A stretch of DNA of 24,033 nt from JAQGMJ01 sp036271855. GTDB lineage: Bacteria; Pseudomonadota; Gammaproteobacteria; Burkholderiales; JAEUOS01. Positions 1 through 8,185 of this stretch are shown here, in pieces; position 1 is the stretch's first letter, and the number at the start of each line of letters is the position of its first letter. The notes under the pieces are model-generated. The model worked only from the letters and a program-made list of their open reading frames with translations. It was not told the origin of the DNA and made no database searches. A program made the position numbers and the translations under genes. The DNA lies in NCBI GenBank assembly GCA_036271855.1, contig DATAZV010000059.1, positions 1 to 24,033 on the forward strand. The letters are read 5' to 3'.

Positions 1-33
1 ATGGTGACGTTGAAACTCATGGCGGCTGTGTGA
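1..33 (+). CDS. Possible 3' end of an upstream gene (partial)
   Basis: The frame beginning at base 1 is open from the window edge and stops at TGA 31-33. That stop overlaps a GTG start at 30 in the four-base pattern GTGA, which is typical of translationally coupled genes. Only ten codons are visible, so no product can be named. The next gene's own frame is also open to the window edge from base 3, so the overlap is suggestive, not proof. Confidence 0.3.
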   Translation: MVTLKLMAAV

Positions 34-1025
34 AAATAGGGGAAATGAATTCAGGACAAAAATTGCGGGGAAAACTGCTGGTGGTCGGTGCCGGCGACAT
101 CGGCCGCCGCGTCATCTGCGAACTCGGCAATCAGGTGAACATCAGCGCCATGACCTCGACGCCGGCGAGCCGCGCCGGCTTGCGGCGCATCGGCGCCCGC
201 CCGGTACTGGCCGACCTGGACAAACCGGCCAGCCTCAAGCGCCTGCCGCGCGACTGGGACACCCTGCTGCATTGCGCGCCGCCGCCCGCGCACGGCGCCC
301 GCGACACGCGGACGCGAAATATATTGCGCGCATTCGCCCGCCCGCGGAAAACCGGCCATAAGCGGTCAAGTTTAACATGCTGCCCCTCGCTTTCCCGCGG
401 CGCACAAAGGCAGCGTACGCTGGTTTACCTGAGCACCAGTGGTGTCTATGGCGATTGCGGCGGCACCCGCATCAGCGAATCACAGCCGCTGCACCCGCGC
501 AATGCGCGCGCTGTGCGGCGGGTGGATGCCGAGCGCGTACTGATCCGTCAAGCCAGGCGCGGCGCGTTCCGGCTGGTGATCCTGCGCGTACCGGGCATCT
601 ATAGCGAGTCGCGCCTGCCGCTGGCGCGCCTGCGGGCAGGCACGCCGGCACTGGCGGCGACCGACGACGTCTACACCAATCACATTCATGCGGCCGATCT
701 CGCGACGATAGCCATCGCCGCTCTGCGGCGCCTGCGCCGGCAGGTTCGCCCGCAAGTGCGTATCTACAACGCCAGTGACGGCGGCGAAATCCGGATGGGC
801 GACTACTTCGACCTGGTCGCCGACGCATTTGGCCTGGCGCGGCCCCCGCGCCTGCCACGCGCGGCCATCGTCCAGGCAGTATCGCCCGCCCTGCTTTCCT
901 TCATGAACGAATCGCGGCGCCTGGACAACGCCAGGCTGCGGCGGGAATTGCCGATCCGCTGGTTCGCACCGACCGTCGAAGCCGGGGTTGCCGCCGCCAA
1001 GGCAGCCGGGCCCGGACCCGTCTAG
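30..1025 (+). CDS. Atypical extended SDR / NAD(P)-dependent epimerase-like protein
   Basis: 331 residues. The N-terminus carries a Rossmann dinucleotide-binding motif, GAGDIG, at residues 20-25 after a hydrophobic beta strand. The middle carries STSGVYGD, the serine/tyrosine strand of extended SDR proteins of the YeeZ-like group. The usual YxxxK lysine is not obvious; an RRVDAE helix lies downstream, as in atypical members. The substrate is unknown; a cytoplasmic NAD(P)-binding oxidoreductase or epimerase-like role is inferred. GTG at 30 was chosen because it overlaps a possible upstream stop (GTGA); ATG at 45 is an alternative, and neither has a well-spaced ribosome binding site. Residues about 99-124 form an arginine- and serine-rich, cysteine-containing stretch longer than the usual linker here, perhaps an insertion. 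The TAG stop lies inside a CTAG palindrome shared with the convergent gene. Confidence 0.75.
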   Translation: MKIGEMNSGQKLRGKLLVVGAGDIGRRVICELGNQVNISAMTSTPASRAGLRRIGARPVLADLDKPASLKRLPRDWDTLLHCAPPPAHGARDTRTRNILRAFARPRKTGHKRSSLTCCPSLSRGAQRQRTLVYLSTSGVYGDCGGTRISESQPLHPRNARAVRRVDAERVLIRQARRGAFRLVILRVPGIYSESRLPLARLRAGTPALAATDDVYTNHIHAADLATIAIAALRRLRRQVRPQVRIYNASDGGEIRMGDYFDLVADAFGLARPPRLPRAAIVQAVSPALLSFMNESRRLDNARLRRELPIRWFAPTVEAGVAAAKAAGPGPV

Positions 1026-1807
1026 TGGATATTCATGCGGGCGTAGATCATGCCCGCCATCTCGTTGCAGGCCAGAAACGTGCGCGTCAGCGCCGAGGTG
1101 GTCGGCACCAGGTCGCGCCACGCAAGGGGCGACTCTCCTTGCGGCAGCGGCCGACCCTGCGGCGACAACGGCCACAGTGCGGGAACCGGCACGACGTCAA
1201 AGCCCTGCGCTTCAAACAGGAGGCGGGCGCGGCGCATGTGGAACTCGTTGGTCACCAGGAAGATGGTTTTCACACCGGCGCCGTGCAGCAGCGGTGCCGA
1301 AAAACTGGCGTTCTCCACTGTGTTGCGCGAAGCGGTTTCGGCCCAGCGTACGGGCACGCCGAAATCACGCATAAGCGAGTCTCGCATCACCGCGCCCTCG
1401 GGCGGGTCATAGCCGTCGCTCTTGCCGCCGGTCACCAGCACCGGCAAGCCGGTCAGCTTTTGCAGATGCGCCCCGGTCAACAATCGGTCCAACGTAGCAC
1501 CGGCGGGAAATCCTTCGAGTACGCGCCCGTCGGCATCGAATGCCAGGCCGCGACCGCCGCCCAGCACGACGATCGCCTGGGGTGCCGCAGCGGCCGCGGG
1601 GCCATGGTCATCAACAAAACGATGCATCAGGTAGTCGCCGACCAGGGGCGTTCCTGCCAGATAGCCCGATAGCAATGCCGCGCCGAGCAGCCAGCGCGCC
1701 GTGCGCGGACGCCTGCGCATCAGCAGCCACGCCAGCAGCAGCACCCAGCCCAGAGCCAGCGGCGGCAGGAAAATATGCTTGAGAATGGAGCCGAGTTGCC
1801 AGATCAC
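1022..1807 (-). CDS. YdcF/SanA/ElyC-family (DUF218) membrane protein
   Basis: 261 residues. Two hydrophobic segments near the N-terminus (about residues 11-30 and 38-56) are followed by a DUF218 domain. That domain has the strand AIVVLGGG, then VTGGKSDG, the ASRNTVENA loop and VTNEFHMRRA, a pattern typical of ElyC/SanA/YdcF proteins. E. coli relatives are linked to envelope integrity and peptidoglycan or lipid-carrier metabolism, but the exact reaction here is unknown. The soluble domain probably faces the periplasm. Translation starts at GTG (1807), 18 bases after the rmuC stop, with only a weak purine-rich sequence ahead, so expression probably depends on read-through from rmuC. It is the last gene of the minus-strand operon, and its stop overlaps the stop of the convergent SDR gene. 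Confidence 0.85.
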   Translation of the reverse strand: MIWQLGSILKHIFLPPLALGWVLLLAWLLMRRRPRTARWLLGAALLSGYLAGTPLVGDYLMHRFVDDHGPAAAAAPQAIVVLGGGRGLAFDADGRVLEGFPAGATLDRLLTGAHLQKLTGLPVLVTGGKSDGYDPPEGAVMRDSLMRDFGVPVRWAETASRNTVENASFSAPLLHGAGVKTIFLVTNEFHMRRARLLFEAQGFDVVPVPALWPLSPQGRPLPQGESPLAWRDLVPTTSALTRTFLACNEMAGMIYARMNIH

Positions 1808-1825
1808 GCGTACTCGCTCGGCTGA

Positions 1826-3259
1826 CTAGGGCGTACCAGGATTGTTCTCCGATTCGAGCAGGCGCACGGCCTCCGGCTCCGGCAGGGCTTCCACGCTTTT
1901 GAGCTTGCGCTCCATCTGGCGCGTACGGGTCTCGGCGGCGTCGATGGAATTGGCGACGCTTTGCAACTGCGATTTGGTGCGCGCCAGCACTTCGCCGAAC
2001 TTGCCGAACTCGGTCTTGACCGCACCCAGCACCATCCATACATCGCTGGCGCGCTTTTCGATCGCCAGGGTGCGAAAGCCCATTTGCAGGGAATTGAGCA
2101 CCGCCGACAGCGTGGTCGGCCCGGCGATGGTCACCCGGCATTCGCGCTGCAGCCAGTCGGCCAGGCCGGGGCGGCGCAGCACTTCGGCATACAAGCCTTC
2201 GGTGGGCAGGAACAAGATGGCGAAATCGGTGGTGTGCGGCGGCTCCACGTATTTGTCGCGAATCGCCTTGCCCTCAAGCTTGATGCGTGCCTCTAGTGCC
2301 TTGGAGGCCTCTTCCATCGCCACCAGGTCGGCGAGATCGTGCGCGGCGACGATGCGTTCGTAGTCTTCGATCGGGAATTTGGAATCGATTGGCAGCCATA
2401 CCTGGCTGGCGACCAGGCTGTCGGCTTCGCGTCCCGGCAGGCGAATGGCGAATTCCACCCGGTCGGCGCTGCCGGGTCGGGTGGCGACGTTAGTGGCGTA
2501 CTGCTCCGCCGTCAGCGACTGTTCCAGCAATGCGGCCAGTTGCACTTCGCCCCAGGTACCACGCGTTTTCACATTGGTCAGCACGCGTTTCAGGTCGCCG
2601 ACGCCGATGGCCAGGGTCTGCATTTCGCCCAGGCCGCGATGCACCTGCTCCAGGCGCTCGGACACCAGCTTGAACGATTCGCCCAGGCGCTGTTCGAGGG
2701 TCGCGTGCAGCTTTTCATCCACCGTCTTGCGCATTTCTTCCAGCTTGACCGCGTTCTGGGTTTCGATGTCTTTCAGGCGCGTCTCCAGCGTATTGCGTAC
2801 CTCGGTAAGCTTTTGCTCGTTGGACTGGGTCAGCACCACCAGTTGCTGCTGCAACTGCTCGCCGAAGCGGCGCAGCGCATTGGCGTTCTCCTCGCGGCCG
2901 GCGCGCGCGTCGGTACGCAGCAGCTCAAGCTGCGCCTCGTTTTTTTGCGTCAGTACGCCCAGGGTCTGGGCGAAAGAATCGATCTTCTGGTTTTGCACCA
3001 GGTTGGTATTGGTCAACTGGTCACTTAGCGTGCGCTGGAACTGTTGCAGGCTTTCGCCGAGTTCCTTGCGGCCATCCTGCGATGCCGCCCGTACTTCCTG
3101 GCGCAACTCGCGCTCAACACGTTCGCCCGCCGCATCGAGGCGATCGAAACGCGGCACGGCATCGCCACCGCCGCGACCGCTGCGCGCATACGCCAGGCCT
3201 GCCAGCACCGCCGCCGCCAGCGCGGCGAGCGCCGCCACCCAGATCAACAGGCCTTCCAT
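1826..3259 (-). CDS. rmuC: DNA recombination protein RmuC
   Basis: 477 residues, about the family length. A single N-terminal membrane anchor (residues about 4-25) is followed by a long charged, heptad-rich coiled coil (about 40-220). The conserved RmuC domain follows, with landmarks LKRVLTNVKTRGTWGEVQL, PIDSKFPIEDY and PTEGLYAEVLRRPGL. RmuC is reported to limit inversions and other rearrangements at short inverted repeats in E. coli, and its core is a predicted nuclease-like fold; the DSK tripeptide fits that. The start is supported by an AGGAAAG ribosome binding site about eight bases before the ATG. It lies 26 bases after the globin stop and 18 before the ydcF-like start, as the third gene of a four-gene operon. 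Confidence 0.95.
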   Translation of the reverse strand: MEGLLIWVAALAALAAAVLAGLAYARSGRGGGDAVPRFDRLDAAGERVERELRQEVRAASQDGRKELGESLQQFQRTLSDQLTNTNLVQNQKIDSFAQTLGVLTQKNEAQLELLRTDARAGREENANALRRFGEQLQQQLVVLTQSNEQKLTEVRNTLETRLKDIETQNAVKLEEMRKTVDEKLHATLEQRLGESFKLVSERLEQVHRGLGEMQTLAIGVGDLKRVLTNVKTRGTWGEVQLAALLEQSLTAEQYATNVATRPGSADRVEFAIRLPGREADSLVASQVWLPIDSKFPIEDYERIVAAHDLADLVAMEEASKALEARIKLEGKAIRDKYVEPPHTTDFAILFLPTEGLYAEVLRRPGLADWLQRECRVTIAGPTTLSAVLNSLQMGFRTLAIEKRASDVWMVLGAVKTEFGKFGEVLARTKSQLQSVANSIDAAETRTRQMERKLKSVEALPEPEAVRLLESENNPGTP

Positions 3260-3285
3260 TATTTGTACTTTCCTGCGTTCACGGC

Positions 3286-3696
3286 TTAGCCTTCACGATT
3301 GCGCATCCAGTCCGCGGTGCCGAAGAATGCTTCCTGTAGGCGTGTCTGCAATTCTTCCGGCACACCGGTCTGCTCCATCGCCGAATACATGCAGGCCAGC
3401 CACTGGTTGCGCTCATCCATGCCGATGGCGAAGGGCAGATGGCGGGCGCGCAGGCGCGGATGGCCGAATTGTTCGATATAAAGATTGGGGCCGCCGAGCC
3501 AGCCCGAGAGATACATTTTCAGCTTGGACCGCGAACCGTCGAGGGTGGCCGGGTGGAGCTTGCGGATGCCGTAGTACTCCGGCATTTCATCCATCAAGTC
3601 GTAAAAGCGATCCACCATGGCGAACACTTTTGCCTCGCCGCCCAGCAACTCGTAGGCAGTGGCCTGCGCGTCCTGCGTTTGTTCTTCTTCGCTCAT
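3286..3696 (-). CDS. Group 2 truncated haemoglobin
   Basis: 136 residues, a typical size for a 2/2 globin. Recognisable landmarks are Tyr32 in the B helix (FYDLMD), the GWLGGP turn, FGHPRLRARHLPF with the probable proximal haem ligand His86, and Trp99 (DERNQWL), the G8 tryptophan characteristic of group 2. Such proteins bind haem, O2 and sometimes NO in the cytoplasm, and are thought to act in oxygen handling or NO/peroxide detoxification rather than transport. The ATG lies one base after the stop of the upstream permease, so translation is almost certainly coupled; rmuC follows 26 bases later. Its physiological link to those neighbours is not evident from sequence. Confidence 0.93.
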   Translation of the reverse strand: MSEEEQTQDAQATAYELLGGEAKVFAMVDRFYDLMDEMPEYYGIRKLHPATLDGSRSKLKMYLSGWLGGPNLYIEQFGHPRLRARHLPFAIGMDERNQWLACMYSAMEQTGVPEELQTRLQEAFFGTADWMRNREG

Positions 3697-3697
3697 C

Positions 3698-6187
3698 TCA
3701 TGCGTCCCGCAAGGTGGCCACCGGCGGGCGCTTGAGCGCTCCGGCCAGGGCCAGCCAGCCGCCCGTCACAGTGCAGGCGGCGCCGCTGACAATGCCCGCC
3801 AGCCACAGCCAGGGATTGAAGCTCGGCGGCAAATCGAGCACGAATACGGTCACCGCATAGCCGACAGAAAATGCAATGGCCGAGGCAAACAGGCCCGCCA
3901 GCGCCCCCGTCAGGATGAACTCGGCCCATTGCGCGCGCTTGAGTTGCATTGAAGAAGCACCGAGCGAGCGCAGGATGCCGGCTTCGCGCGTGCGTTCATC
4001 GGCGCTCGCGGTCAGCGCCGCATAGAGCACGGTCATGCCGGCGGCGAGGGTGAACAGGAAAATGAACTGCACCGCCTCGACCACCTGGTCGATCACCCCC
4101 TTGATCTGGCGGATCATCGCCGAGACATCGATCAGCGTGAGATTCGGCATGCGCGTCACCATTTCGTCGGCCATCGCTTCCTTGCCCGCCGGCAGGTGAA
4201 ACGAGGTGATATAGGTGGCGGGAAACGGCGACAGCAATTTCGGATTGACGATGACGAAAAAGTTCACCCGCATCGAGTCCCAGCTCAGCTTGCGCAGATT
4301 GGTGATCGGCGCCTCGAAGGTCTGGCCGGCCACCTCATAAGTCAGGCGGTCGCCGATTTTCAGCCCCAGGGTCTTGGCGATGCCCTCCTCCACCGACAGC
4401 GCGCCCTGTTGCAATTCGGCGGCATTGAACCATTGCCCCTGGACCACCGCGTTGTGGCCGGGGATGCGGTCCATGTAGGAAAGGTTGAACTCGCGGTCGA
4501 CCAGGCGGCGTGCGCGGTCGTCGCTGAAATGCTCCGGCCCGGTCGGCTGGCCGTTGACGGCGATCAGGCGGCCGCGGATCATCGGGTACAGCTCAGGGGG
4601 CGCCACGCCGTTTTGGCGGAACACGTCGGTCAAAATCTCGCGCTGCTCCGGCAGGATGTTGATGACAAAGCGGTTCGGCGCATCCGGCGGGATGGTGGTC
4701 TGCCATTTGTCGATCAGGTCGCCGCGCGTAATGGTTAGCATCAGCAGCGCTGCCAACCCAAGACTGAGCGCCACCACCTGGGTGACGGTGGCCAGGCTGC
4801 GCCGGCGCATCGCCGCCACGCCATAGCGCCAGGAAAAGCCAGCCTCGCCGCGCAGGCGCGCCAGCAGCTTGAGCACGCCGTAGGTGAGCACGCCGCTGAC
4901 GCCCAGCGCCACCGCAAAGCCGCCCGCCGCGATCAGGCCCAGCTTGAGGTCGCGCGCCTGCCAGAGGATCAGCAGCAGCAACGCAAGCGCACCGAACGCA
5001 TAGGCAATCAGGGTCGCGGACTTGGGGTTGCCCAGTTCACGCCGGATCACCCGCACCGGCGGCACGCCGGCCAGCTGGATCAGGGGCGGCAACGCGAAAC
5101 CCAGCAGCAGCAAGGTGCCGGTGGCAAAACCCTGCAGCGCCGGCATCAGGGTAGGTGTCGGCAAGTCCACCGCCACGAGGTAGCCGAGCAAGGAAGCGAG
5201 TATCTGATGCACGGCCCAGCCAAGCAGGGTGCCGGCCGCCGAGCCCAGCAGGCCCAGCCAGAGAAATTCGGCCGAATACATGCCGAACAGCATGCGCTGG
5301 CTCGCTCCCATCGCGCGCAAGACGGCACAGCCGTCGAGATGGCGCTGCATGAAGCGCCGGCTGCCCAGTGCAATCGAGACCGCCGCAAGTATTACAGCAA
5401 GCAGGGCCACCAGCCCCAGAAACTGCTGCGCGCGCGCCACCGTGTTGCGCACTTCGGGACGCGCATTGCTCACTTCTTCCAGACGCTGGCCGCGGCCCAA
5501 TCGTTCCTTGACCCAGGCGGTATAGGCCTGCATCGCATTGTCGGCGCCGGCCACCAACAGGCGATAGCTGACCCGGCTGCCGAGCTGGATCAGGTTGGTA
5601 CGCGGCAGGTCGGCCTGGTTCATCAGCAGGCGCGGCGCGATCGCCAGGAAGCTGGCGCCCCGATCCGGCTCCAGGGTCAGCACCCGGGCAAAGCGCAGGG
5701 TCACATCGCCCACGCCTATCATGTCGCCCGGCTTGGCCTGCAGGCTGGAGGCCAGTTGTTCGTCCAGCCAGACCGTGCCCGGCGCGGGAATCTCGCGGGT
5801 AGTGGCATCCGGCTGATTGCGGTCGGGCGCCACCCGCAGTGCGCCGCGCAGGGGGTAGCTGCCGCTCACTGCCTTGAAGCCGGCCAGGTGCGTCTTGCCG
5901 TTGAGCGCGGCCATGCTCGGGAAAGTGGCGGCACCCGCGGTTTGCAGGCCTCGGCTCAACGCCTCGCTGGCGTATTGGTCCGGCATCGGCCGATCGGCGC
6001 TGACCACCAGATCGGCGCCGATCAGCTGATGCGACTCCTGGGTCAGGGCGCGGCCGACACGGTCGGCGAAAAAACCCACCGAGGTGACGCTGGCCACCGC
6101 GATCACCAGCGCAGCCAGGAGAACCCGCAGCTCCCCGGCACGGGCATCGCGCGCCAGCATGCGCAGGGAAAGCAACAGGGTGTGCAT
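3698..6187 (-). CDS. FtsX-like (YbbP-type) ABC transporter permease, no adjacent ATPase
   Basis: About 829 residues, close to the roughly 800 of E. coli YbbP. The layout is an N-terminal transmembrane helix (about 20-45), a large extracytoplasmic domain, and a first FtsX core of several helices containing the LRAMGAS coupling motif. A central membrane block, a second periplasmic domain and a second C-terminal FtsX core with the matching LRSLGASSMQL motif follow. The duplicated FtsX core is characteristic of this family. Partners are normally a LolD/YbbA-type ATPase, and the machine handles envelope substrates rather than simple import. No ATPase gene lies beside it. The start was taken at ATG 6187; a TTG two codons earlier (6193) is possible. 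It heads the operon permease-globin-rmuC-ydcF. Confidence 0.9.
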   Translation of the reverse strand: MHTLLLSLRMLARDARAGELRVLLAALVIAVASVTSVGFFADRVGRALTQESHQLIGADLVVSADRPMPDQYASEALSRGLQTAGAATFPSMAALNGKTHLAGFKAVSGSYPLRGALRVAPDRNQPDATTREIPAPGTVWLDEQLASSLQAKPGDMIGVGDVTLRFARVLTLEPDRGASFLAIAPRLLMNQADLPRTNLIQLGSRVSYRLLVAGADNAMQAYTAWVKERLGRGQRLEEVSNARPEVRNTVARAQQFLGLVALLAVILAAVSIALGSRRFMQRHLDGCAVLRAMGASQRMLFGMYSAEFLWLGLLGSAAGTLLGWAVHQILASLLGYLVAVDLPTPTLMPALQGFATGTLLLLGFALPPLIQLAGVPPVRVIRRELGNPKSATLIAYAFGALALLLLILWQARDLKLGLIAAGGFAVALGVSGVLTYGVLKLLARLRGEAGFSWRYGVAAMRRRSLATVTQVVALSLGLAALLMLTITRGDLIDKWQTTIPPDAPNRFVINILPEQREILTDVFRQNGVAPPELYPMIRGRLIAVNGQPTGPEHFSDDRARRLVDREFNLSYMDRIPGHNAVVQGQWFNAAELQQGALSVEEGIAKTLGLKIGDRLTYEVAGQTFEAPITNLRKLSWDSMRVNFFVIVNPKLLSPFPATYITSFHLPAGKEAMADEMVTRMPNLTLIDVSAMIRQIKGVIDQVVEAVQFIFLFTLAAGMTVLYAALTASADERTREAGILRSLGASSMQLKRAQWAEFILTGALAGLFASAIAFSVGYAVTVFVLDLPPSFNPWLWLAGIVSGAACTVTGGWLALAGALKRPPVATLRDA

Positions 6188-6227
6188 GGGCAAATTATCT
6201 CATGCGTGGCCGCTTGCGCCGGCCCGG

Positions 6228-6256
6228 TTGACAGCTACGAGGGCGCGTGTTGAACT
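6228..6256 (+). promoter_or_regulatory. Candidate promoter for the acetyltransferase gene
   Basis: The divergent spacer 6188-6290 contains a perfect -35 hexamer, TTGACA, at 6228-6233. Seventeen bases further on, TGAACT (6251-6256) matches only three of six -10 positions; GATACT at 6258 fits the -10 better but its spacing is too long. The opposite-strand promoter for the permease operon must lie in the same spacer but was not pinned down. Confidence 0.3.
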
Positions 6257-6290
6257 GGATACTGCCCTCCTTTGCACCCACACAAGAAGC

Positions 6291-6743
6291 ATGACCACGC
6301 ACATCCGCAAGATCGAAGCTGGCGACGAAGCCGATTGGCGCCGCCTATGGGATGGCTATTGCGCTTTCTATGAGGCCAGCGTGAGCGCGGAGGTGACCGC
6401 GCAGACCTGGCGGCGCATTCTCGACCCTGCTTCATCCATCCACGCCATCGTTGCCGCCAATGAGCAAGATGAAGTCGTCGGCTTCGCCAACTACGTCGTC
6501 CACGACAATACCTGGGAGCCGCTCCCGGTGTGCTATCTCGAAGATTTGTTCGTCGATCCCGCTGCCCGCGGCCAGGGCGCGGGCCGGCAACTGATCGCCT
6601 GGCTGGTGGCGGCGATGCCAGCCGAAGGCTGGTCGCGCCTGTACTGGATGACCTCTGAGGACAACCAGCACGCCCGCGCCTTGTACGACAAGTTCACGCC
6701 GCGCGACGCCTTCGTGCGCTACGTGGTCAAAGCCAAAAAATAG
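6291..6743 (+). CDS. GNAT-family N-acetyltransferase
   Basis: 150 residues spanning one complete GNAT domain. The acetyl-CoA pyrophosphate-binding motif A is clear: strand VCYLEDLFVDPAAR followed by RGQGAG at residues 93-98 and helix RQLIAWL. The C-terminal half has the expected strand YWMTSEDN and helix HARALYDKF. The acceptor substrate (amino group of a small molecule or protein) cannot be told from sequence. ATG 6291 was chosen because the domain begins immediately after it; further in-frame sequence upstream overlaps the divergent permease gene and looks non-coding. Only a weak AAGAAG precedes the start. The gene converges with livF, leaving eight bases between their stops. Confidence 0.88.
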   Translation: MTTHIRKIEAGDEADWRRLWDGYCAFYEASVSAEVTAQTWRRILDPASSIHAIVAANEQDEVVGFANYVVHDNTWEPLPVCYLEDLFVDPAARGQGAGRQLIAWLVAAMPAEGWSRLYWMTSEDNQHARALYDKFTPRDAFVRYVVKAKK

Positions 6744-6751
6744 CTCGGCGC

Positions 6752-7465
6752 CTAAAGCCCGAGATAGGCTTTGCGCACACGGTCGTCGGCCAGAAGCTCC
6801 GCGCCGCTGCCGGAGAGCGCAATCGCGCCGTTTTCCAGCACATAGGCCTCGCGCGCCAGCTTCAGCGACGCGGCAACGTTCTGCTCCACCAGCACCACGG
6901 TGATGCCGTCGTGGTTCAGGCGCTTGATGATCTGGAACATCTCCTGCACCACCGAGGGCGCCAGGCCCAGCGAAGGCTCGTCGAACATCAGCAACTCGGG
7001 GCGGCCCATCAGCGCGCGGCCGATCGCCAGCATCTGCTGTTCGCCGCCGGACAACGTGCCAGCCGCCTGATGCCGCCGCTCTTGAAGGCGCGGAAACATC
7101 GCATAGGCCTCGCGCAGGCTGGTTTTCAGGCGCGGGCGGGCGCGCTTGAGCAGCGCGCCCATCTGCAGGTTTTCTTCCACGCTCATGGCCGGAAACACCT
7201 GCCGGCCTTCCGCCACCTGGCCGATGCCCAGTTCGCACACCCGGTGGCTGGGCAGGCCGGCGATTTCCACGCCCTTGAAGCGGATGCTGCCGGCGCGCGG
7301 ACGCTCGATGCCGGCGATGGTGCGGATCAGGCTGGACTTGCCGGCGCCGTTCGACCCGACGATGACGGCGATGTCCTTCTCGCGTACCGTCAGGCTGACG
7401 CCGGACAAGGCCTGGGCATCGCCGTAGTAGAGATCAAGGTCGCGCACCTCGAGCAGTTCGCTCAT
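6752..7465 (-). CDS. livF: Branched-chain amino acid ABC transporter ATP-binding protein LivF
   Basis: 237 residues. Walker A GSNGAGKSS sits near residue 37, the Q-loop region reads GQVAEGRQVFP, the signature motif is LSGGEQQM, Walker B is LLMFDEPSLGLAP and the H-loop is VLVEQN. The LivF hallmark EGRxVFPxMSVEENL is present. It energises uptake through LivHM at the cytoplasmic membrane face, paired with LivG. The start at 7465 overlaps the livG stop in ATGA, which fixes it; an in-frame start upstream at 7489 would lie inside livG and is not favoured. It is the last gene of the operon, and its stop lies eight bases from the convergent acetyltransferase gene. Confidence 0.95.
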   Translation of the reverse strand: MSELLEVRDLDLYYGDAQALSGVSLTVREKDIAVIVGSNGAGKSSLIRTIAGIERPRAGSIRFKGVEIAGLPSHRVCELGIGQVAEGRQVFPAMSVEENLQMGALLKRARPRLKTSLREAYAMFPRLQERRHQAAGTLSGGEQQMLAIGRALMGRPELLMFDEPSLGLAPSVVQEMFQIIKRLNHDGITVVLVEQNVAASLKLAREAYVLENGAIALSGSGAELLADDRVRKAYLGL

Positions 7466-8184
7466 AGCGCCTCCTCGCCGAGATAGCACTCCAGCACCTT
7501 CGGATCGTTCACCACTTCCTGCGGTGCGCCTTCGGAGATTTTCTCCCCGTAGTGCAGCACCACGATGTGCTGGGCCAGCGCCATCACCGCGCGCATCACG
7601 TGCTCGATCAGCAGGATGGTCAGGCCGGTTTCCTGGTTGACGCGGCGGAACACCGCCACCATCTCGTCAACCTCGGTGGGCCGCAAGCCCGCCATCACCT
7701 CGTCCAGCAGCAAGAGGCGCGGCCCGGTGGCCATGGCGCGCGCGACTTCGACGCGCTTGCGCTCTGGCAGGGTCAGGCTGGCGGCGGGATGCTTCGCCTT
7801 GTCGGCCAGGTGCAGCAGCTCCAGCACGCGCATGGCTTCCTTGCGCGCCTGCGCGACATCGGCCGTGGCGTTGAGCGCACCCACCACAACGTTGTCCAGC
7901 ACCGACAGACCGGGAAACGGCTTGACCACCTGGAAGGTGCGGCCGATGCCGGCGCGGCAGATCTGGTCCGGGCGCAGGCCGTCTATCGGCTTGCCGTCGA
8001 AGCGGATGCTGCCGCCGTCCGGTTTGTAGACCCCGGCGATGACGTTGAAGCAGGTGGTCTTGCCGGCGCCGTTGGGCCCGATCATGGCGTGGATCGCGCC
8101 CTGCGGAATCGAAAAACTGACGTCGTGCAGCGCACGCAGTCCGCGAAAATGCTTGCCGATCCCCTGGACTTCGAGCAGCGCCAT
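7462..8184 (-). CDS. livG: Branched-chain amino acid ABC transporter ATP-binding protein LivG
   Basis: 240 residues. Walker A GPNGAGKTT lies at about 36-44, the Q-loop is GRTFQVVKPFPGLSV, and the H-loop is LLIEHVM. It differs from textbook LivG: the signature motif LSGGQ is replaced by LTLPERKRVEVARA, and Walker B reads LLLLDEVMAGL with DEV instead of DEP. Similar variants occur in a subgroup of LIV/HAAT transporters, so this is probably functional divergence rather than decay. Its ATG lies one base after the livM stop and its own stop overlaps livF (ATGA), so the four membrane-complex genes are tightly coupled. Confidence 0.94.
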   Translation of the reverse strand: MALLEVQGIGKHFRGLRALHDVSFSIPQGAIHAMIGPNGAGKTTCFNVIAGVYKPDGGSIRFDGKPIDGLRPDQICRAGIGRTFQVVKPFPGLSVLDNVVVGALNATADVAQARKEAMRVLELLHLADKAKHPAASLTLPERKRVEVARAMATGPRLLLLDEVMAGLRPTEVDEMVAVFRRVNQETGLTILLIEHVMRAVMALAQHIVVLHYGEKISEGAPQEVVNDPKVLECYLGEEAL

Positions 8185-8185
8185 C

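Noticed and set aside
6744..6765. CTCGG/CCGAG inverted repeat between the acetyltransferase and livF stops as a terminator
   Set aside because: The stem is only five bases with a long loop and no T tract on either strand.
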